A stretch of DNA of 64,000 nucleotides from Brevibacterium yomogidense (GCF_016107685.1 NZ_JABASY010000002.1:806001-870000), one strand, 5' to 3'; positions 1-8,856 are shown, counted from the first letter of the stretch. Program-made: numbers and translations. Notes: generated by a model from the letters alone, not told the origin.

Positions 1-210
1 GCGTTCGCACGCGCCCTGCAGAAGGTGTCGGCGAAACAGGCCGAGGCGTCGAAGGACTACGACGAGGGCCTCACGGAGGTGCGCATCGCCCGCCTGTCGC
101 GTCCCGTCACCTCGGACACCCGCCGGCCGCGCATCCGTGCGTCCGTCTACGCGGTGTGCCTCGTCGCCGTCCCGCCACTCATCCTCGTCGGCACTATCGT
201 CTACAGCTGA
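1..210 (+). CDS. C-terminal fragment of an unidentified membrane-anchored protein
   Basis: The reading frame is open from the first base of the window to a TGA at 208-210, giving about 69 residues; the true start lies upstream. A GTG at 25 is in frame but the frame continues through it, so I treat the gene as truncated by the window edge. The fragment is charged at first, then ends in a single hydrophobic stretch of about 20 residues that stops almost at the C-terminus. This suggests a tail-anchored or C-terminally membrane-bound protein. It converges on parE. I do not recognise the family. Confidence 0.5.
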   Translation, partial: AFARALQKVSAKQAEASKDYDEGLTEVRIARLSRPVTSDTRRPRIRASVYAVCLVAVPPLILVGTIVYS

Positions 211-297
211 CCGGCCCTTCCCCGCAGCCGGCTGTCAGTCGCGCGGGGGCGCGCTCGGCGTCATCGGCTGACCGGCCCCCTGCCGGGGATGGTCAGG

Positions 298-2436
298 TCA
301 GGCGTCGATCCTCTCCGCATCGAGTTCCGCAGCACCTGCGACGATGAATTCCTTGCGCGGCGCGACTTCGGACCCCATGAGCAGTGCGAACGTCTTCTCC
401 GCCGCTTCCGCGTCCGCCATGGTCACGCGCCGAAGGCTGCGCAGGCTCGGGTCCATGGTCGTCTCAGCGAGCTGATCGGCATCCATCTCGCCCAGGCCCT
501 TGTAGCGCTGGATCGGCTCCTTGTACGTCTTCTTCTGCTTGGCGAGCTTCGCCAGGAGCGCCGTGAGCTCCGCTTCCGAATAGGTGTAGACCACCTCGTT
601 GGGCTTTCCGCGTCCCGTGACCACCTCGATGCGGTGCAGCGGCGGCACCGCGGCGAAGACGCGTCCCGCCTCGACCAGCGGTCGCATGTAGCGGAAGAAG
701 AGGGTGAGGAGCAGAGTGCGGATGTGGGCTCCGTCGACGTCCGCGTCGGTCATGATGATGACCTTGCCGTAGCGAGCCTGTGAGACGTCGAAGCTGCGCC
801 CAGTGCCTGCACCCACGACCTGGATGAGCGCGGCGCACTCGGTGTTCGCGAGCATGTCCGCGACGGACGCCTTCTGCACGTTGAGGATCTTGCCCCGGAT
901 GGGGAAGAGTGCCTGGTTCTCCGAGTCCCGTGCGGCTTTGGCCGTCCCCATCGCGGAGTCGCCCTCGACGATGAACAGTTCGGTGTCCTCGTGGTCGCTC
1001 ACACGGCAGTCGTAGAGCTTCGCCGGCAGCGACGAGGATTCCAGCGCGGTCTTCCGCCGCTGATTCTCCCGGTGTGTCCGAGCGGAGATCCGCGCCTTCA
1101 TCTCCGAGACGACCTTCTCCAGCAGCTGTCCGGCCTGCGCCTTCGTCTGCCGTGCCGAAGACTCGAGCTGTGCGGTGAGCTCCTTCTCGACGGTCTGGCC
1201 GACGATCCGCCGCACGGCGGCCGTGCCGAGGACTTCCTTCGTCTGCCCTTCGAACTGCGGTTCGGCCAGTCGCACGGTCACCACGGCGGTGAGGCCCGCC
1301 AGCACATCGTCCTTCTCCAGCTTGTCCTTGCCGACCTTGAGCTTGCGGGCGTTCGCTTCGACGGCCTTCCGGACCGTCTTCAGCAGCGCCTGCTCGAAGC
1401 CTGCGACATGAGTCCCGCCCTTGGGCGTCGCGATGATGTTGACGAAGCTCTTCAGCTTCGTCTCGAAGCCGGTCCCCCATCGCAGCGCGATGTCGACGCC
1501 CACGTCACGGGTCACGTCCTGGGACACCATGCGTCCGGACGCGTCGAGGACGGGGACCGTCTCCGTGAACGTGGCGTCCCCCGCCAGCCGCCAGACATCC
1601 GTCACGACCGGGTCGACCGCCAGATGCTCGACGAACTCGGAGATACCGCCTTCGTAGCGGAATTCCTCCGTGCGGGACTCGACGACTTCGCCGTTCTCGT
1701 CACGGACGACTCCGCGCTCGTCCGTGATGGTGATGCCCAGTCCCGGGATGAGGAAGGCCGTCTGTCGCGCACGGTCCGCGAGCTCCGAATACTGGAACTC
1801 TGCGCCGGGGAGGAAGATCTGCGGATCGGACCAGTAGCGCACGCGTGTTCCGGTGGCACCCCGCTTGGCCTTCCCCACGACGTCCAGGGGGGTGGGTTCT
1901 GTGAAGGGTGTGAAGGGGTTTTCCGGCGAAACGGTGCCGGACGAATCGTCGAACCGCCCTGGCTCGCCCCGTCGGAAGGACATCCGATGCACTTTCGATC
2001 CGCGCGTCACCTCGACGTCGAGGCGCGCGGACAGCGCGTTGACGACGGAGGCACCGACCCCGTGCAGGCCGCCCGCCGCGGCGTAGGAGCCGCCCCCGAA
2101 TTTGCCGCCGGCGTGCAGCTTCGTCATGACGACCTCGACGCCGCTGAGTCCTGTGCGCGGTTCGATGTCGACGGGGATGCCGCGACCGGAGTCCGCGACC
2201 GTCACCGATCCGTCCGGCGACAGGACGATCTCGATCGTCGTGCCGTGGCCGCCCAGCGCTTCGTCCACCGAGTTGTCGATGATCTCCCACAGGCAGTGCA
2301 TGAGGCCGCGCGTGTCCGTCGTCCCGATGTACATGCCGGGACGCTTGCGGACCGCTTCGAGTCCGGACAGCACGGACAGATGCCGCGCATCGTAGCTCTC
2401 GTCCGTGTCCCTCTTCGCGCTGCGTGCCACCGACAC
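298..2436 (-). CDS. parE: DNA topoisomerase IV subunit B (GyrB/ParE family)
   Basis: ATPase subunit of a type IIA topoisomerase, 712 residues. It works with ParC to decatenate or relax DNA using ATP. The GHKL ATPase domain shows EIIDNSVDEAL, DSGRGIP and GGLHGVG within the first 130 residues. The TOPRIM domain shows EGDSAMG near residue 490 and TDADVDGAH near 562, and RYKGLGEMDAD follows towards the C-terminus. The call of ParE rather than GyrB rests on context: in Streptomyces the parE gene sits beside hrdB, as this gene sits near the principal sigma factor, while gyrB is normally beside dnaN/recF. The start is a GTG at 2436; a second GTG at 2430 has better spacing from the upstream GGGAG and may be the real one. 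A second GyrB copy cannot be excluded without the rest of the genome. Confidence 0.88.
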   Translation of the reverse strand: MSVARSAKRDTDESYDARHLSVLSGLEAVRKRPGMYIGTTDTRGLMHCLWEIIDNSVDEALGGHGTTIEIVLSPDGSVTVADSGRGIPVDIEPRTGLSGVEVVMTKLHAGGKFGGGSYAAAGGLHGVGASVVNALSARLDVEVTRGSKVHRMSFRRGEPGRFDDSSGTVSPENPFTPFTEPTPLDVVGKAKRGATGTRVRYWSDPQIFLPGAEFQYSELADRARQTAFLIPGLGITITDERGVVRDENGEVVESRTEEFRYEGGISEFVEHLAVDPVVTDVWRLAGDATFTETVPVLDASGRMVSQDVTRDVGVDIALRWGTGFETKLKSFVNIIATPKGGTHVAGFEQALLKTVRKAVEANARKLKVGKDKLEKDDVLAGLTAVVTVRLAEPQFEGQTKEVLGTAAVRRIVGQTVEKELTAQLESSARQTKAQAGQLLEKVVSEMKARISARTHRENQRRKTALESSSLPAKLYDCRVSDHEDTELFIVEGDSAMGTAKAARDSENQALFPIRGKILNVQKASVADMLANTECAALIQVVGAGTGRSFDVSQARYGKVIIMTDADVDGAHIRTLLLTLFFRYMRPLVEAGRVFAAVPPLHRIEVVTGRGKPNEVVYTYSEAELTALLAKLAKQKKTYKEPIQRYKGLGEMDADQLAETTMDPSLRSLRRVTMADAEAAEKTFALLMGSEVAPRKEFIVAGAAELDAERIDA

Positions 2437-2524
2437 TCCCTTCGCCTGCGAATCCGACGCTTCATTCTAGTGCGACGGGGCGGCCGGGCTGTGGACCGGG
2501 CGATGCTGGCGCGTCCCCGGGTGC

Positions 2525-3463
2525 GTGGGATGCGGCATACTTCGGAGCGTGCGCCACCACGTGATCCCGGACCCTCGCCTCCGCCGCCGAGGCACTCCCT
2601 CGGCCCGCCCCCGCCTCACCTGTGCGCTGGTCGGGCTGCTGCTGTCATGTGCTCTCGCAGGGTGCACCGGCGGCACACCCGAAGGCCCAGTGGTCACGTC
2701 GACGTCGGCAGAGCGGGTCGCGGACCAGCCCGGCGACAGTGCCGACGGCAGCCCGACCGCGACCTCGAGCCCGGCCGCCTCGCCGGAGGAGATCTCAGCG
2801 CCACCCCTGTCCGGCCTCACCGTCGCGATCGACCCGGGCCACAACGGTGGCAACGGCGCGCATCCCGACACGATCAGCGCGGACGTACCGGACGGACGAG
2901 GAGGGACGAAGGCCTGCAACACGGTGGGCACCTCGTCGGACGATGGCTATCCCGAGCACCGGTTCACGTGGGAGACGGCGCAGGAGGTCCAGACGGCACT
3001 GTCCGATGCAGGAGCCGAGGTCGTCATGAGCCGCTCCTCCGACGACAGCGCGGGCCCCTGCGTCGACGAGCGCGGCCGTTTCGCGGACGCGGCGGACGCC
3101 CTGGTGAGCCTGCACGGGAACGGGACCGAGGACCGCTCCGCCCGCGGCTTCCACGTCATCACCGCACCGGCGGGAGGGCGCGCCGGCGACGACACGGCGC
3201 GGACGTCGGAGGCACTGGGCCGGGCCCTGGCCGAGGCACTCGAGGCGACGGGCTTCGACCGGAACCCCGCGTACGACGACCTCGTGGTCCGCACCGACCT
3301 CGCGACCCTCAACAACGCCGCTGTCCCCGCTGTCATGCTCGAAGCCGGGGAGATGCGCAACGCAGAAGACGCCGAGCTGCTGGAGTCGCGGCAGGGTCAG
3401 GAGCACATCGCTGAGGCGGTCGTGACGGCTCTCACCGCTGTGTTCGGCGACGCGGCCCCCTAG
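2525..3463 (+). CDS. Secreted N-acetylmuramoyl-L-alanine amidase (amidase_3, Rv3717-like)
   Basis: Zinc-dependent amidase that cleaves the bond between MurNAc and the stem peptide in the wall. The N-terminus has a basic stretch, a hydrophobic core (LVGLLLSCALAGC) and a cysteine in a lipobox-like LAGC, so it is probably exported as a lipoprotein. A Ser/Thr/Pro-rich linker leads to the catalytic domain, with the zinc-binding motif DPGHNG near residue 103, HGNG near 197 and the catalytic Glu in VMLEAGE near 270. These match amidase_3, and the form resembles mycobacterial Rv3717. The start is unsure: GTG at 2525, 2549 and 2561 are all in frame upstream of the signal sequence. It is transcribed away from parE. 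Confidence 0.85.
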   Translation: MGCGILRSVRHHVIPDPRLRRRGTPSARPRLTCALVGLLLSCALAGCTGGTPEGPVVTSTSAERVADQPGDSADGSPTATSSPAASPEEISAPPLSGLTVAIDPGHNGGNGAHPDTISADVPDGRGGTKACNTVGTSSDDGYPEHRFTWETAQEVQTALSDAGAEVVMSRSSDDSAGPCVDERGRFADAADALVSLHGNGTEDRSARGFHVITAPAGGRAGDDTARTSEALGRALAEALEATGFDRNPAYDDLVVRTDLATLNNAAVPAVMLEAGEMRNAEDAELLESRQGQEHIAEAVVTALTAVFGDAAP

Positions 3464-3529
3464 ACTGGCAGGGTTCCGAGGCCGCCGGGGCACAGCCGCG
3501 CGCCGCCGATCCCGACGCCAGGAGTCACC

Positions 3530-4300
3530 GTGGCACCCACACCGTACGATCCCCCCTTCGGCGCGCCCTGCTGGTTCGAGCTCAGCTCACCGGATCCCGT
3601 CGCCGCGCAGACGTTCTACGCAGGACTGCTGGGGTGGCGGTTCGACGGGACGGGTCCGCTGGGACTGGGTGCAGCCGCCCACGCGAACGACCGTCGCGTC
3701 GCCGGAGTCAGCGAGCAGCCCCCCGGTCAGCAGGGACCGGCGTTCTGGTCCGTGTACTTCCGTGTCGAAGACCTCTCCGCACACCTGGCAGCGCTCGACG
3801 ATGCCGGAGGCCAGGCCCTCATGGCCATCCCGGAGTTCGACGGGAATGCCGGAGTGGCGCTGGCGGCGGACCCGGCCGGAACGGCGTTCGGAGTGCTCGA
3901 GTACGACGACGATCGTGCGATGCAGTCCTTCGGCACAGCAGGCGCCGTCCACTGGGCGGAGCTCTTCACCACGGATCCCCGCGTGCGCGATTTCTACACG
4001 TCCGTGTTCGAATGGGTGCTCCCCTCACTCACGGACGGGGAGGATCAGCGCTACTGGGCCATCGATCGCGACGACAGCCGGATCGGCGGAATCCTCGACG
4101 CCTCCCAGGTCGCCGTCCCGGCGCACTGGGAAGCACACGTCCACGTCGATGACGTCGACGGACTCGTCGACCGTGTCCGAGAGCTGGGCGGCGATGTGCT
4201 CGCACCGCCGCACGACTCGCATCACGGCCGCGTGGGACGCTTCATCGACGCACAGAACGCAGCATTCACACTGGTGACACCCTTCACACCGACGGACTGA
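3530..4300 (+). CDS. VOC-family protein with two glyoxalase-like domains
   Basis: A 256-residue cytoplasmic protein made of two tandem vicinal-oxygen-chelate modules. The first begins at about residue 10 (APCWFELSSPDP followed by FYAGLLGW) and the second at about residue 140 (VHWAELFTTDPRVRDFY followed by VFEW). The layout matches actinobacterial two-domain VOC proteins such as mycobacterial Rv0577/CFP32, and substrate prediction is not possible from this. The GTG start at 3530 has a good AGGAG six bases upstream. It follows the amidase by 66 bp on the same strand and may be cotranscribed. Confidence 0.8.
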   Translation: MAPTPYDPPFGAPCWFELSSPDPVAAQTFYAGLLGWRFDGTGPLGLGAAAHANDRRVAGVSEQPPGQQGPAFWSVYFRVEDLSAHLAALDDAGGQALMAIPEFDGNAGVALAADPAGTAFGVLEYDDDRAMQSFGTAGAVHWAELFTTDPRVRDFYTSVFEWVLPSLTDGEDQRYWAIDRDDSRIGGILDASQVAVPAHWEAHVHVDDVDGLVDRVRELGGDVLAPPHDSHHGRVGRFIDAQNAAFTLVTPFTPTD

Positions 4301-4351
4301 GCGCTCTCATCGTGGACCGGTCCCACAGCAGGCGCACTTCCACACTTTTAT

Positions 4352-4366
4352 GTGATCTGTGATCAC
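4352..4366. promoter_or_regulatory. Inverted repeat, candidate operator upstream of the betaine-binding lipoprotein
   Basis: GTGATC-TGT-GATCAC is a perfect 6-3-6 inverted repeat in an unusually AT-rich pocket (CTTTTATGTGATC). It lies about 135 bp before the start of the binding-protein gene and 50 bp after the VOC gene. This is the form of a dimeric repressor site (GntR-like sites are similar), but no cognate regulator is encoded in the window. Confidence 0.4.
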
Positions 4367-4501
4367 TGTACGCTGTGCGGGTACCTGCGCAGCGCCGGAC
4401 ATCTGCAGCCGGCAGCACCGCGCCGGCACGATCGATCACGGGCGATCGGCAGCCATCGAGACGCGCGCCGAATCGCCCTCCGAAGAGACCCTGGAGGAAC
4501 G

Positions 4502-5491
4502 ATGTTCACGACACGAGGGAAGCGCGGCTTCCTGGGAGCCGCTGGCGCAGCCGTCCTGCTGCTGAGTGCATGCGGCTCGACGGGTGCGGACACAGACAGC
4601 GACGACAGCACCGCGGACGACGCAGCGTCCGACTACGCAGACTGCGTGGTGACCGACGGGCTCGCCGACGCCACGGCGATGGAGGCCGACGAGAAGACGG
4701 AGCTCACCGTCGCCGCATTCAACGGCTGGGACGACACCCAGGGATCCGCCTACATGGCGAAGCACGTGCTCGAGGACATGGGGTACAGCGTGACCGTCGA
4801 ATCGTTCGAGGCGGCTCCGGGATTCACCGCCGCCGCCAACGGAGACGTCGACTGGCTTGCCAGTTCGATGCTGCCGCGGACTCATGCCGACTACCTGGAG
4901 CAGTACGGCGACGACTACGAATCACTCGGATGCTGGTACGAGGACGCCCGCAACGCCATCGCGGTGAACGCGGACTCCCCCGCTCAGACGATCGAGGACC
5001 TCGCAGACATGGGCGACGAGTACGGGAACCGGATCGTCGGCATCGAGGCCGGCGCGGGGCTCATGCGCGCGACGGAGAACGACGTGATGCCGGCGTACGG
5101 CCTCGACGACTGGCAGCTCGTCGAATCCTCGACCCCGGCGATGCTTGCCGAAGTGGACGGCGCCGAAGGGACGGACAAGAACGTCGCTGTGACCATGTGG
5201 TACCCCCACTGGGCCTGGAACGTCTACGATCTCCGCGAGCTCGAGGACACGGAAGGTGCGTTCGGCGAAGCAGATCAGTTCTTCATGTTCGCGCAGGACG
5301 GATTCTCCGACTCGAACCCACAGGTCGCGCAGGTGCTCGAGAACTTCGTGTTCTCCGAGGAGGACTTCGGAGAGCTGCAGACACTCATGTCCCAGAAGTA
5401 CGACGGAGAGGACCACGCCGCTGCCGTCGCCGACTGGGCTGAGGAGAACCCCGAGTTCTTCGAGGACTGGAAGACGGGCCAGCTCAGCTGA
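4502..5491 (+). CDS. Glycine betaine/proline-type ABC transporter substrate-binding lipoprotein (OpuAC family)
   Basis: A 329-residue extracytoplasmic binding protein for quaternary amines, normally serving an ABC permease and ATPase in osmoprotection. The N-terminus is a clear lipoprotein signal: basic MFTTRGKRG, a hydrophobic core and LLSAC with the acylated Cys near residue 23. The mature protein has an acidic linker and an OpuAC-like body with aromatic residues (GSAYMAKHVLEDMGY; MWYPHWAWNVYDL) typical of betaine-cage binding proteins. The ATG at 4502 has GGAGG five bases upstream. An in-frame ATG at 4352 falls inside a palindrome, lacks a ribosome site and would precede the signal peptide, so it is rejected. 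No permease or ATPase gene is adjacent, so this is an orphan component here. A strong hairpin follows the stop. Confidence 0.83.
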   Translation: MFTTRGKRGFLGAAGAAVLLLSACGSTGADTDSDDSTADDAASDYADCVVTDGLADATAMEADEKTELTVAAFNGWDDTQGSAYMAKHVLEDMGYSVTVESFEAAPGFTAAANGDVDWLASSMLPRTHADYLEQYGDDYESLGCWYEDARNAIAVNADSPAQTIEDLADMGDEYGNRIVGIEAGAGLMRATENDVMPAYGLDDWQLVESSTPAMLAEVDGAEGTDKNVAVTMWYPHWAWNVYDLRELEDTEGAFGEADQFFMFAQDGFSDSNPQVAQVLENFVFSEEDFGELQTLMSQKYDGEDHAAAVADWAEENPEFFEDWKTGQLS

Positions 5492-5496
5492 GCGCT

Positions 5497-5544
5497 CATG
5501 AGTGCGGCCCTGCTCCCCGTCCGGGGAGCAGGGCCGCACTCATG
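5497..5544. terminator. Strong bidirectional hairpin terminator
   Basis: A perfect 22-bp stem (5497-5518 with 5523-5544) closes a 4-base loop between the convergent binding-protein and sigA genes. There is no T-tract, as is common for actinobacterial terminators. It starts six bases after the binding-protein stop codon and ends 44 bases from the sigA stop codon, so it can serve both. Confidence 0.8.
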
Positions 5545-5588
5545 CTCGTGGTGGAGGACTCAATCGTGAGAACCCGTCGAGAGAGGAC

Positions 5589-7376
5589 TCAGTCCAGGTA
5601 GTCGCGCAGCACCTGCGATCGCGACGGGTGGCGCAGCTTCGCCATCGTCTTCGACTCGATCTGACGGATCCTCTCACGCGTGACTCCGTAGACCTTCCCG
5701 ATCTCGTCGAGGGTCTTCGGCTGCCCGTCGTTCAGACCGAACCGCATCGACACCACACCTGCTTCGCGTTCCGACAGCGTGTCGAGAACGGAGTGCAGCT
5801 GCTCCTGGAGGAGCGTGAAGCTCACCGAATCGGCCGGAACGACTGCTTCGGAGTCCTCGATGAGGTCACCGAACTCGGAATCGCCGTCTTCACCCAGCGG
5901 AGTGTGCAGGGAGATCGGCTCGCGTCCGTACTTCTGAACCTCGATGACACGCTCCGGCGTCATGTCGAGCTCCTTCGCGAGCTCTTCCGGCGTCGGCTCA
6001 CGACCGAGGTCCTGGAGCATCTGCCGCTGCACACGGGCGAGCTTGTTGATGACCTCGACCATGTGCACCGGGATGCGGATCGTCCGGGCCTGGTCCGCCA
6101 TCGCACGCGTGATGGCCTGTCGGATCCACCAGGTCGCGTAGGTGGAGAACTTGAAGCCCTTCGTGTAATCGAACTTCTCCACGGCACGGATGAGACCGAG
6201 GTTGCCCTCCTGGATGAGATCGAGGAAGAGCATGCCGCGACCGGTGTACCGCTTGGCGAGCGACACGACGAGGCGGAGGTTCGCTTCGAGGAGATGGTTC
6301 TTCGCGATGCGCCCGTCGTGGATGATCCACTGGAACTCCCGGACCAGCTTGGGATCCGTCACCTCGCTCTGCTTGACGAGGTGATCCGCGTACATGCCCG
6401 CCTCGATGCGTTTGGCGAGGTCGACTTCCTCCGCCGCGTTGAGCAGAGCGACCTTGCCGATCTGCTTGAGGTAGTCCTTGACCGGGTCCGCAGTCGCTCC
6501 CGCGGACACGACCTGCTGAGCCGGCTGATCGTCATCGTCCGCGTCGGACACGACGAAGCCACCGGCTTCCTTGACCTCCTCGTCCTTCTCCTCTTCCTTC
6601 GCGTTCTTCGTCTCCGTCGTCTCGTCCGGATCGACGTCCTCCGGCGCGGCCTCGTCGACGACTGTCGGCTCGAGGTCCTCGACGTCCTTCGCGGAGGCGC
6701 CCTTCTTCGCGGGAGCCTTGGCGGCCTTCGCCGTCGTCGCCTTCGCAGCGGTCGACTTCGCAGCGGTCTTCTTCGCCGTGGTCTTGGCGGCAGTCGACTT
6801 CGCGGCGGTCTTGGTTCCAGTCGACTTCGCAGCCGTCGACTTGGCAGCAGTGGACTTGGTCGCCGTCGACTTGGCTGCAGTGGACTTGGTCGCCGTCGAC
6901 TTCGCAGCGGTCTTCTTCGCCGTGGTCTTGGCGGCAGTCGACTTCGCGGCGGTCTTGGTTCCAGTCGACTTCGCAGCCGTCGACTTGGCAGCAGTGGACT
7001 TGGTCGCCGTCGACTTGGCTGCAGTGGACTTGGTCGCCGTCGACTTCGCAGCGGTCTTCTTCGCCGTGGTCTTGGCGGCAGTCGACTTCGCGGCGGTCTT
7101 GGTCCCGGTCGTCTTCGCAGCCGTCGACTTGGCAGCAGTGGACTTGGTCGCCGTCGACGTTGCGGCGGGCTTCTTGGCGGTGGTCTTCGTAGCCGTGGTC
7201 TTCGTGGCGGAACCGTCCTTCACCGATGTTCCCGCAGCGGACTTCGCCGCAGGTGCTTTGGTCGCGGTCGACTTCTTCGCAGCGGTCGTCTTCTTCGGCG
7301 TCGTTGCGGCGGTCGACTTCTCAGCGCCTTCGCTGCTGGTCTGAGCGCTCGACTTTCCCGTATCCTTCGTGGGCAC
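5589..7376 (-). CDS. sigA: Principal RNA polymerase sigma factor (SigA/HrdB/RpoD)
   Basis: The main housekeeping sigma-70 factor, 595 residues from the chosen start. Region 1.2 begins at [11 protein letters not shown] near residue 297. Region 2 contains [20 protein letters not shown] and the -10-reading [15 protein letters not shown] near 410. Region 4 ends with TRERIRQIE near 565 and a classical [10 protein letters not shown] tail. The first 290 residues are a Lys/Ala/Thr-rich extension (repeated KSTAAK and TKTAAK units) followed by an acidic segment, far longer than region 1.1 in E. coli but usual for actinobacteria. The extension contains an exact tandem duplication listed separately. The GTG at 7376 has AAAGG about eight bases upstream; a longer ATG reading at 7445 lacks one. 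A SigR-type promoter match lies upstream. Confidence 0.95.
   Translation of the reverse strand: MPTKDTGKSSAQTSSEGAEKSTAATTPKKTTAAKKSTATKAPAAKSAAGTSVKDGSATKTTATKTTAKKPAATSTATKSTAAKSTAAKTTGTKTAAKSTAAKTTAKKTAAKSTATKSTAAKSTATKSTAAKSTAAKSTGTKTAAKSTAAKTTAKKTAAKSTATKSTAAKSTATKSTAAKSTAAKSTGTKTAAKSTAAKTTAKKTAAKSTAAKATTAKAAKAPAKKGASAKDVEDLEPTVVDEAAPEDVDPDETTETKNAKEEEKDEEVKEAGGFVVSDADDDDQPAQQVVSAGATADPVKDYLKQIGKVALLNAAEEVDLAKRIEAGMYADHLVKQSEVTDPKLVREFQWIIHDGRIAKNHLLEANLRLVVSLAKRYTGRGMLFLDLIQEGNLGLIRAVEKFDYTKGFKFSTYATWWIRQAITRAMADQARTIRIPVHMVEVINKLARVQRQMLQDLGREPTPEELAKELDMTPERVIEVQKYGREPISLHTPLGEDGDSEFGDLIEDSEAVVPADSVSFTLLQEQLHSVLDTLSEREAGVVSMRFGLNDGQPKTLDEIGKVYGVTRERIRQIESKTMAKLRHPSRSQVLRDYLD
6757..7158 (-). 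repeat. 144-bp tandem repeat inside sigA (two exact copies plus a partial third)
   Basis: Copies at 6757-6900 and 6901-7044 are identical over all 144 bases by eye. A third, partial copy at 7045-7158 differs at about four positions. The period is 48 codons, so the frame is kept. Each unit encodes the Lys/Ala/Ser/Thr-rich N-terminal extension of the sigma factor. Because synonymous sites are also identical, the duplication is recent or homogenised. Confidence 0.92.
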
Positions 7377-7489
7377 GTGCGAACCTTTCGGCAGAGAGCG
7401 GAGGGCCACCGGTCCCCGATCGGGCACCAGTAAGACCCATGTCAAACTGCACGGAGGATGAAACCTCCGGCAATGCGTTCGACCGGGTC

Positions 7490-7515
7490 AACGCTCCATC
7501 TTTGCACGGTATTCC
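7490..7515 (-). promoter_or_regulatory. Candidate SigR/SigH-type promoter of sigA
   Basis: On the minus strand GGAAT (7515-7511) is followed after exactly 18 bases by GTT (7492-7490). This is the GGAAT-N18-GTT consensus of the thiol-oxidative-stress sigma factor SigR of Streptomyces (SigH in mycobacteria). It lies about 115 bp before the sigA start. In S. coelicolor one hrdB promoter is known to be SigR-dependent, which supports the reading; no clear -35/-10 housekeeping pair was found beside it. Confidence 0.55.
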
Positions 7516-7538
7516 CTCGCGCCCAAACCGGGAGCCCG

Positions 7539-8696
7539 TCAGTCGGGGTGGATCCAGCGCGGCGGCATGCCCGCATCGACCGCTTTTCGTATCAGGAGCG
7601 CGAGTCGATGTCCCGTCTGTTCGGACAGTGCACACGTGACGTAATGATCCGCGAAGGACATCCGTCCGCGTGCCCATTCGAACCAGGCGATGAGTGCATG
7701 CACGTCGGCGGTCGCATCGTCATTCACGAGCGCAGCGCACGTCCGTAGCCAGTCGATCGACTCCGCCAGCGCCTCCTGCCGTGGCGGAGTGTGGCTCAGC
7801 CCGACGATGTGCAGGGCCGCGCCACCGCCCTCCACACAGCTGCGTGCGTAGTCGAGGAAGCGGCCCGGGCCGAACGCGCGCAGCCGCTCGGGTGGGAAAT
7901 CAGGGTGGTTCCCGGCGAGCAGCATCTGGACGATGTCCCGGTCGCCGGGTCGCTCGCAGAGTCGCTCGAGGGCCAGCACCGCCATGGGGTCGACGATGAC
8001 GGGCGCCACGGGTGCCGAGCCCTGCTCCCGCAGACTGGAACGGCTCTCCAGGAGCAGCGCTTCGGCCACGAGTCCGTCGACCAGCTCATCAGTGCGGAAG
8101 TGCTCCCGGCGCAGTGCAGCAAGAGCCGCGGCAGTGCCCGGATCCGGTTCGCGCGGTCCCACACTGGACGCGAAGCTGTCCGCCACCGGTAAACTCATGA
8201 GAGCGAGGCCTTCTACAGCGGCGGACGGAGGTGCTTCCCTCGTCGTGGACTCCGGAGCAAGGAGCATCCCACAGCTGCCCCGTCCGGACCACAGCGCAGG
8301 GAAGACGTGGAAACCACGTCTGTGGAGAGCAGCCTCCACGAGGAGGACGCCGTCGACGAGCGCCTCCACACCGAACAGGCCATCGAACGAGGCCGGGTCG
8401 CGCTCGTCCCAGTCGAGATGGAAGTCCGCGAGCACATGGCTGAAGACGATCGGGAAGACCGTATCCGCGTCCGGTGCTGCACGCAGCGGCGCAGTACTCC
8501 GCGATGCGGACGCTTCATCGAGCGCGTCCATGTCTCCGACCGCGAAGTCGATGCGCAGGCTGGGGCCCAGCAGCCCCACTCCCTCACGCTTCGTCGTCGC
8601 GCTCACGAGGACGAGCGAATCAGCGGGTGTGTACCCCAACAGGTGGGGTACGAGGCTGACGAGATCAGGGCCGTGTGTGATTCTGTCCGTGTTCAT
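7539..8696 (-). CDS. DUF4192 family protein
   Basis: A 385-residue cytoplasmic protein. The N-terminus (DLVSLVPHLLGYTPADSLVLV) is the family signature of DUF4192, a domain of unknown role that is widespread in actinobacteria and often lies near the principal sigma gene. The rest is acidic and rich in Ala and Leu with no enzyme motif I can name. It starts at an ATG at 8696 and shares a 160-bp divergent promoter region with the spermidine-synthase-like gene. It ends 24 bases before the SigR-type promoter of sigA, so read-through into sigA is possible. Confidence 0.75.
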   Translation of the reverse strand: MNTDRITHGPDLVSLVPHLLGYTPADSLVLVSATTKREGVGLLGPSLRIDFAVGDMDALDEASASRSTAPLRAAPDADTVFPIVFSHVLADFHLDWDERDPASFDGLFGVEALVDGVLLVEAALHRRGFHVFPALWSGRGSCGMLLAPESTTREAPPSAAVEGLALMSLPVADSFASSVGPREPDPGTAAALAALRREHFRTDELVDGLVAEALLLESRSSLREQGSAPVAPVIVDPMAVLALERLCERPGDRDIVQMLLAGNHPDFPPERLRAFGPGRFLDYARSCVEGGGAALHIVGLSHTPPRQEALAESIDWLRTCAALVNDDATADVHALIAWFEWARGRMSFADHYVTCALSEQTGHRLALLIRKAVDAGMPPRWIHPD

Positions 8697-8856
8697 GTGG
8701 ACAGTTCATTCGTCGGCCTCCGACTGTTCCAGGCGCTCCGGACTGCTGTGGACAGCGGTCGTCGCCTCCACGGCGGAGCGTGCGCACCGACATCATCGGA
8801 GTCGAGCCCCCGTGACGCACGGTGCCCTGCCGTCCCGCCCGGGCTACCCTTGTCCG

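Noticed and set aside
991-3414. An 807-codon plus-strand open frame across parE and the amidase
   Set aside because: It shadows parE on the other strand and continues into the amidase in a different frame; composition is Arg/Gly/Asp-rich and unlike any family.
6757-7158. Regular repeats suggesting a CRISPR array
   Set aside because: The repeat is 144 bp, in frame, with no unique spacers, and codes for part of SigA.
5502-7433. A 643-codon plus-strand open frame with many Leu/Arg/Gly repeats opposite sigA
   Set aside because: It is the complement of the Lys/Ala/Thr-rich sigA extension; its repeats come from the same 144-bp DNA repeat, and sigA has clear domain evidence.
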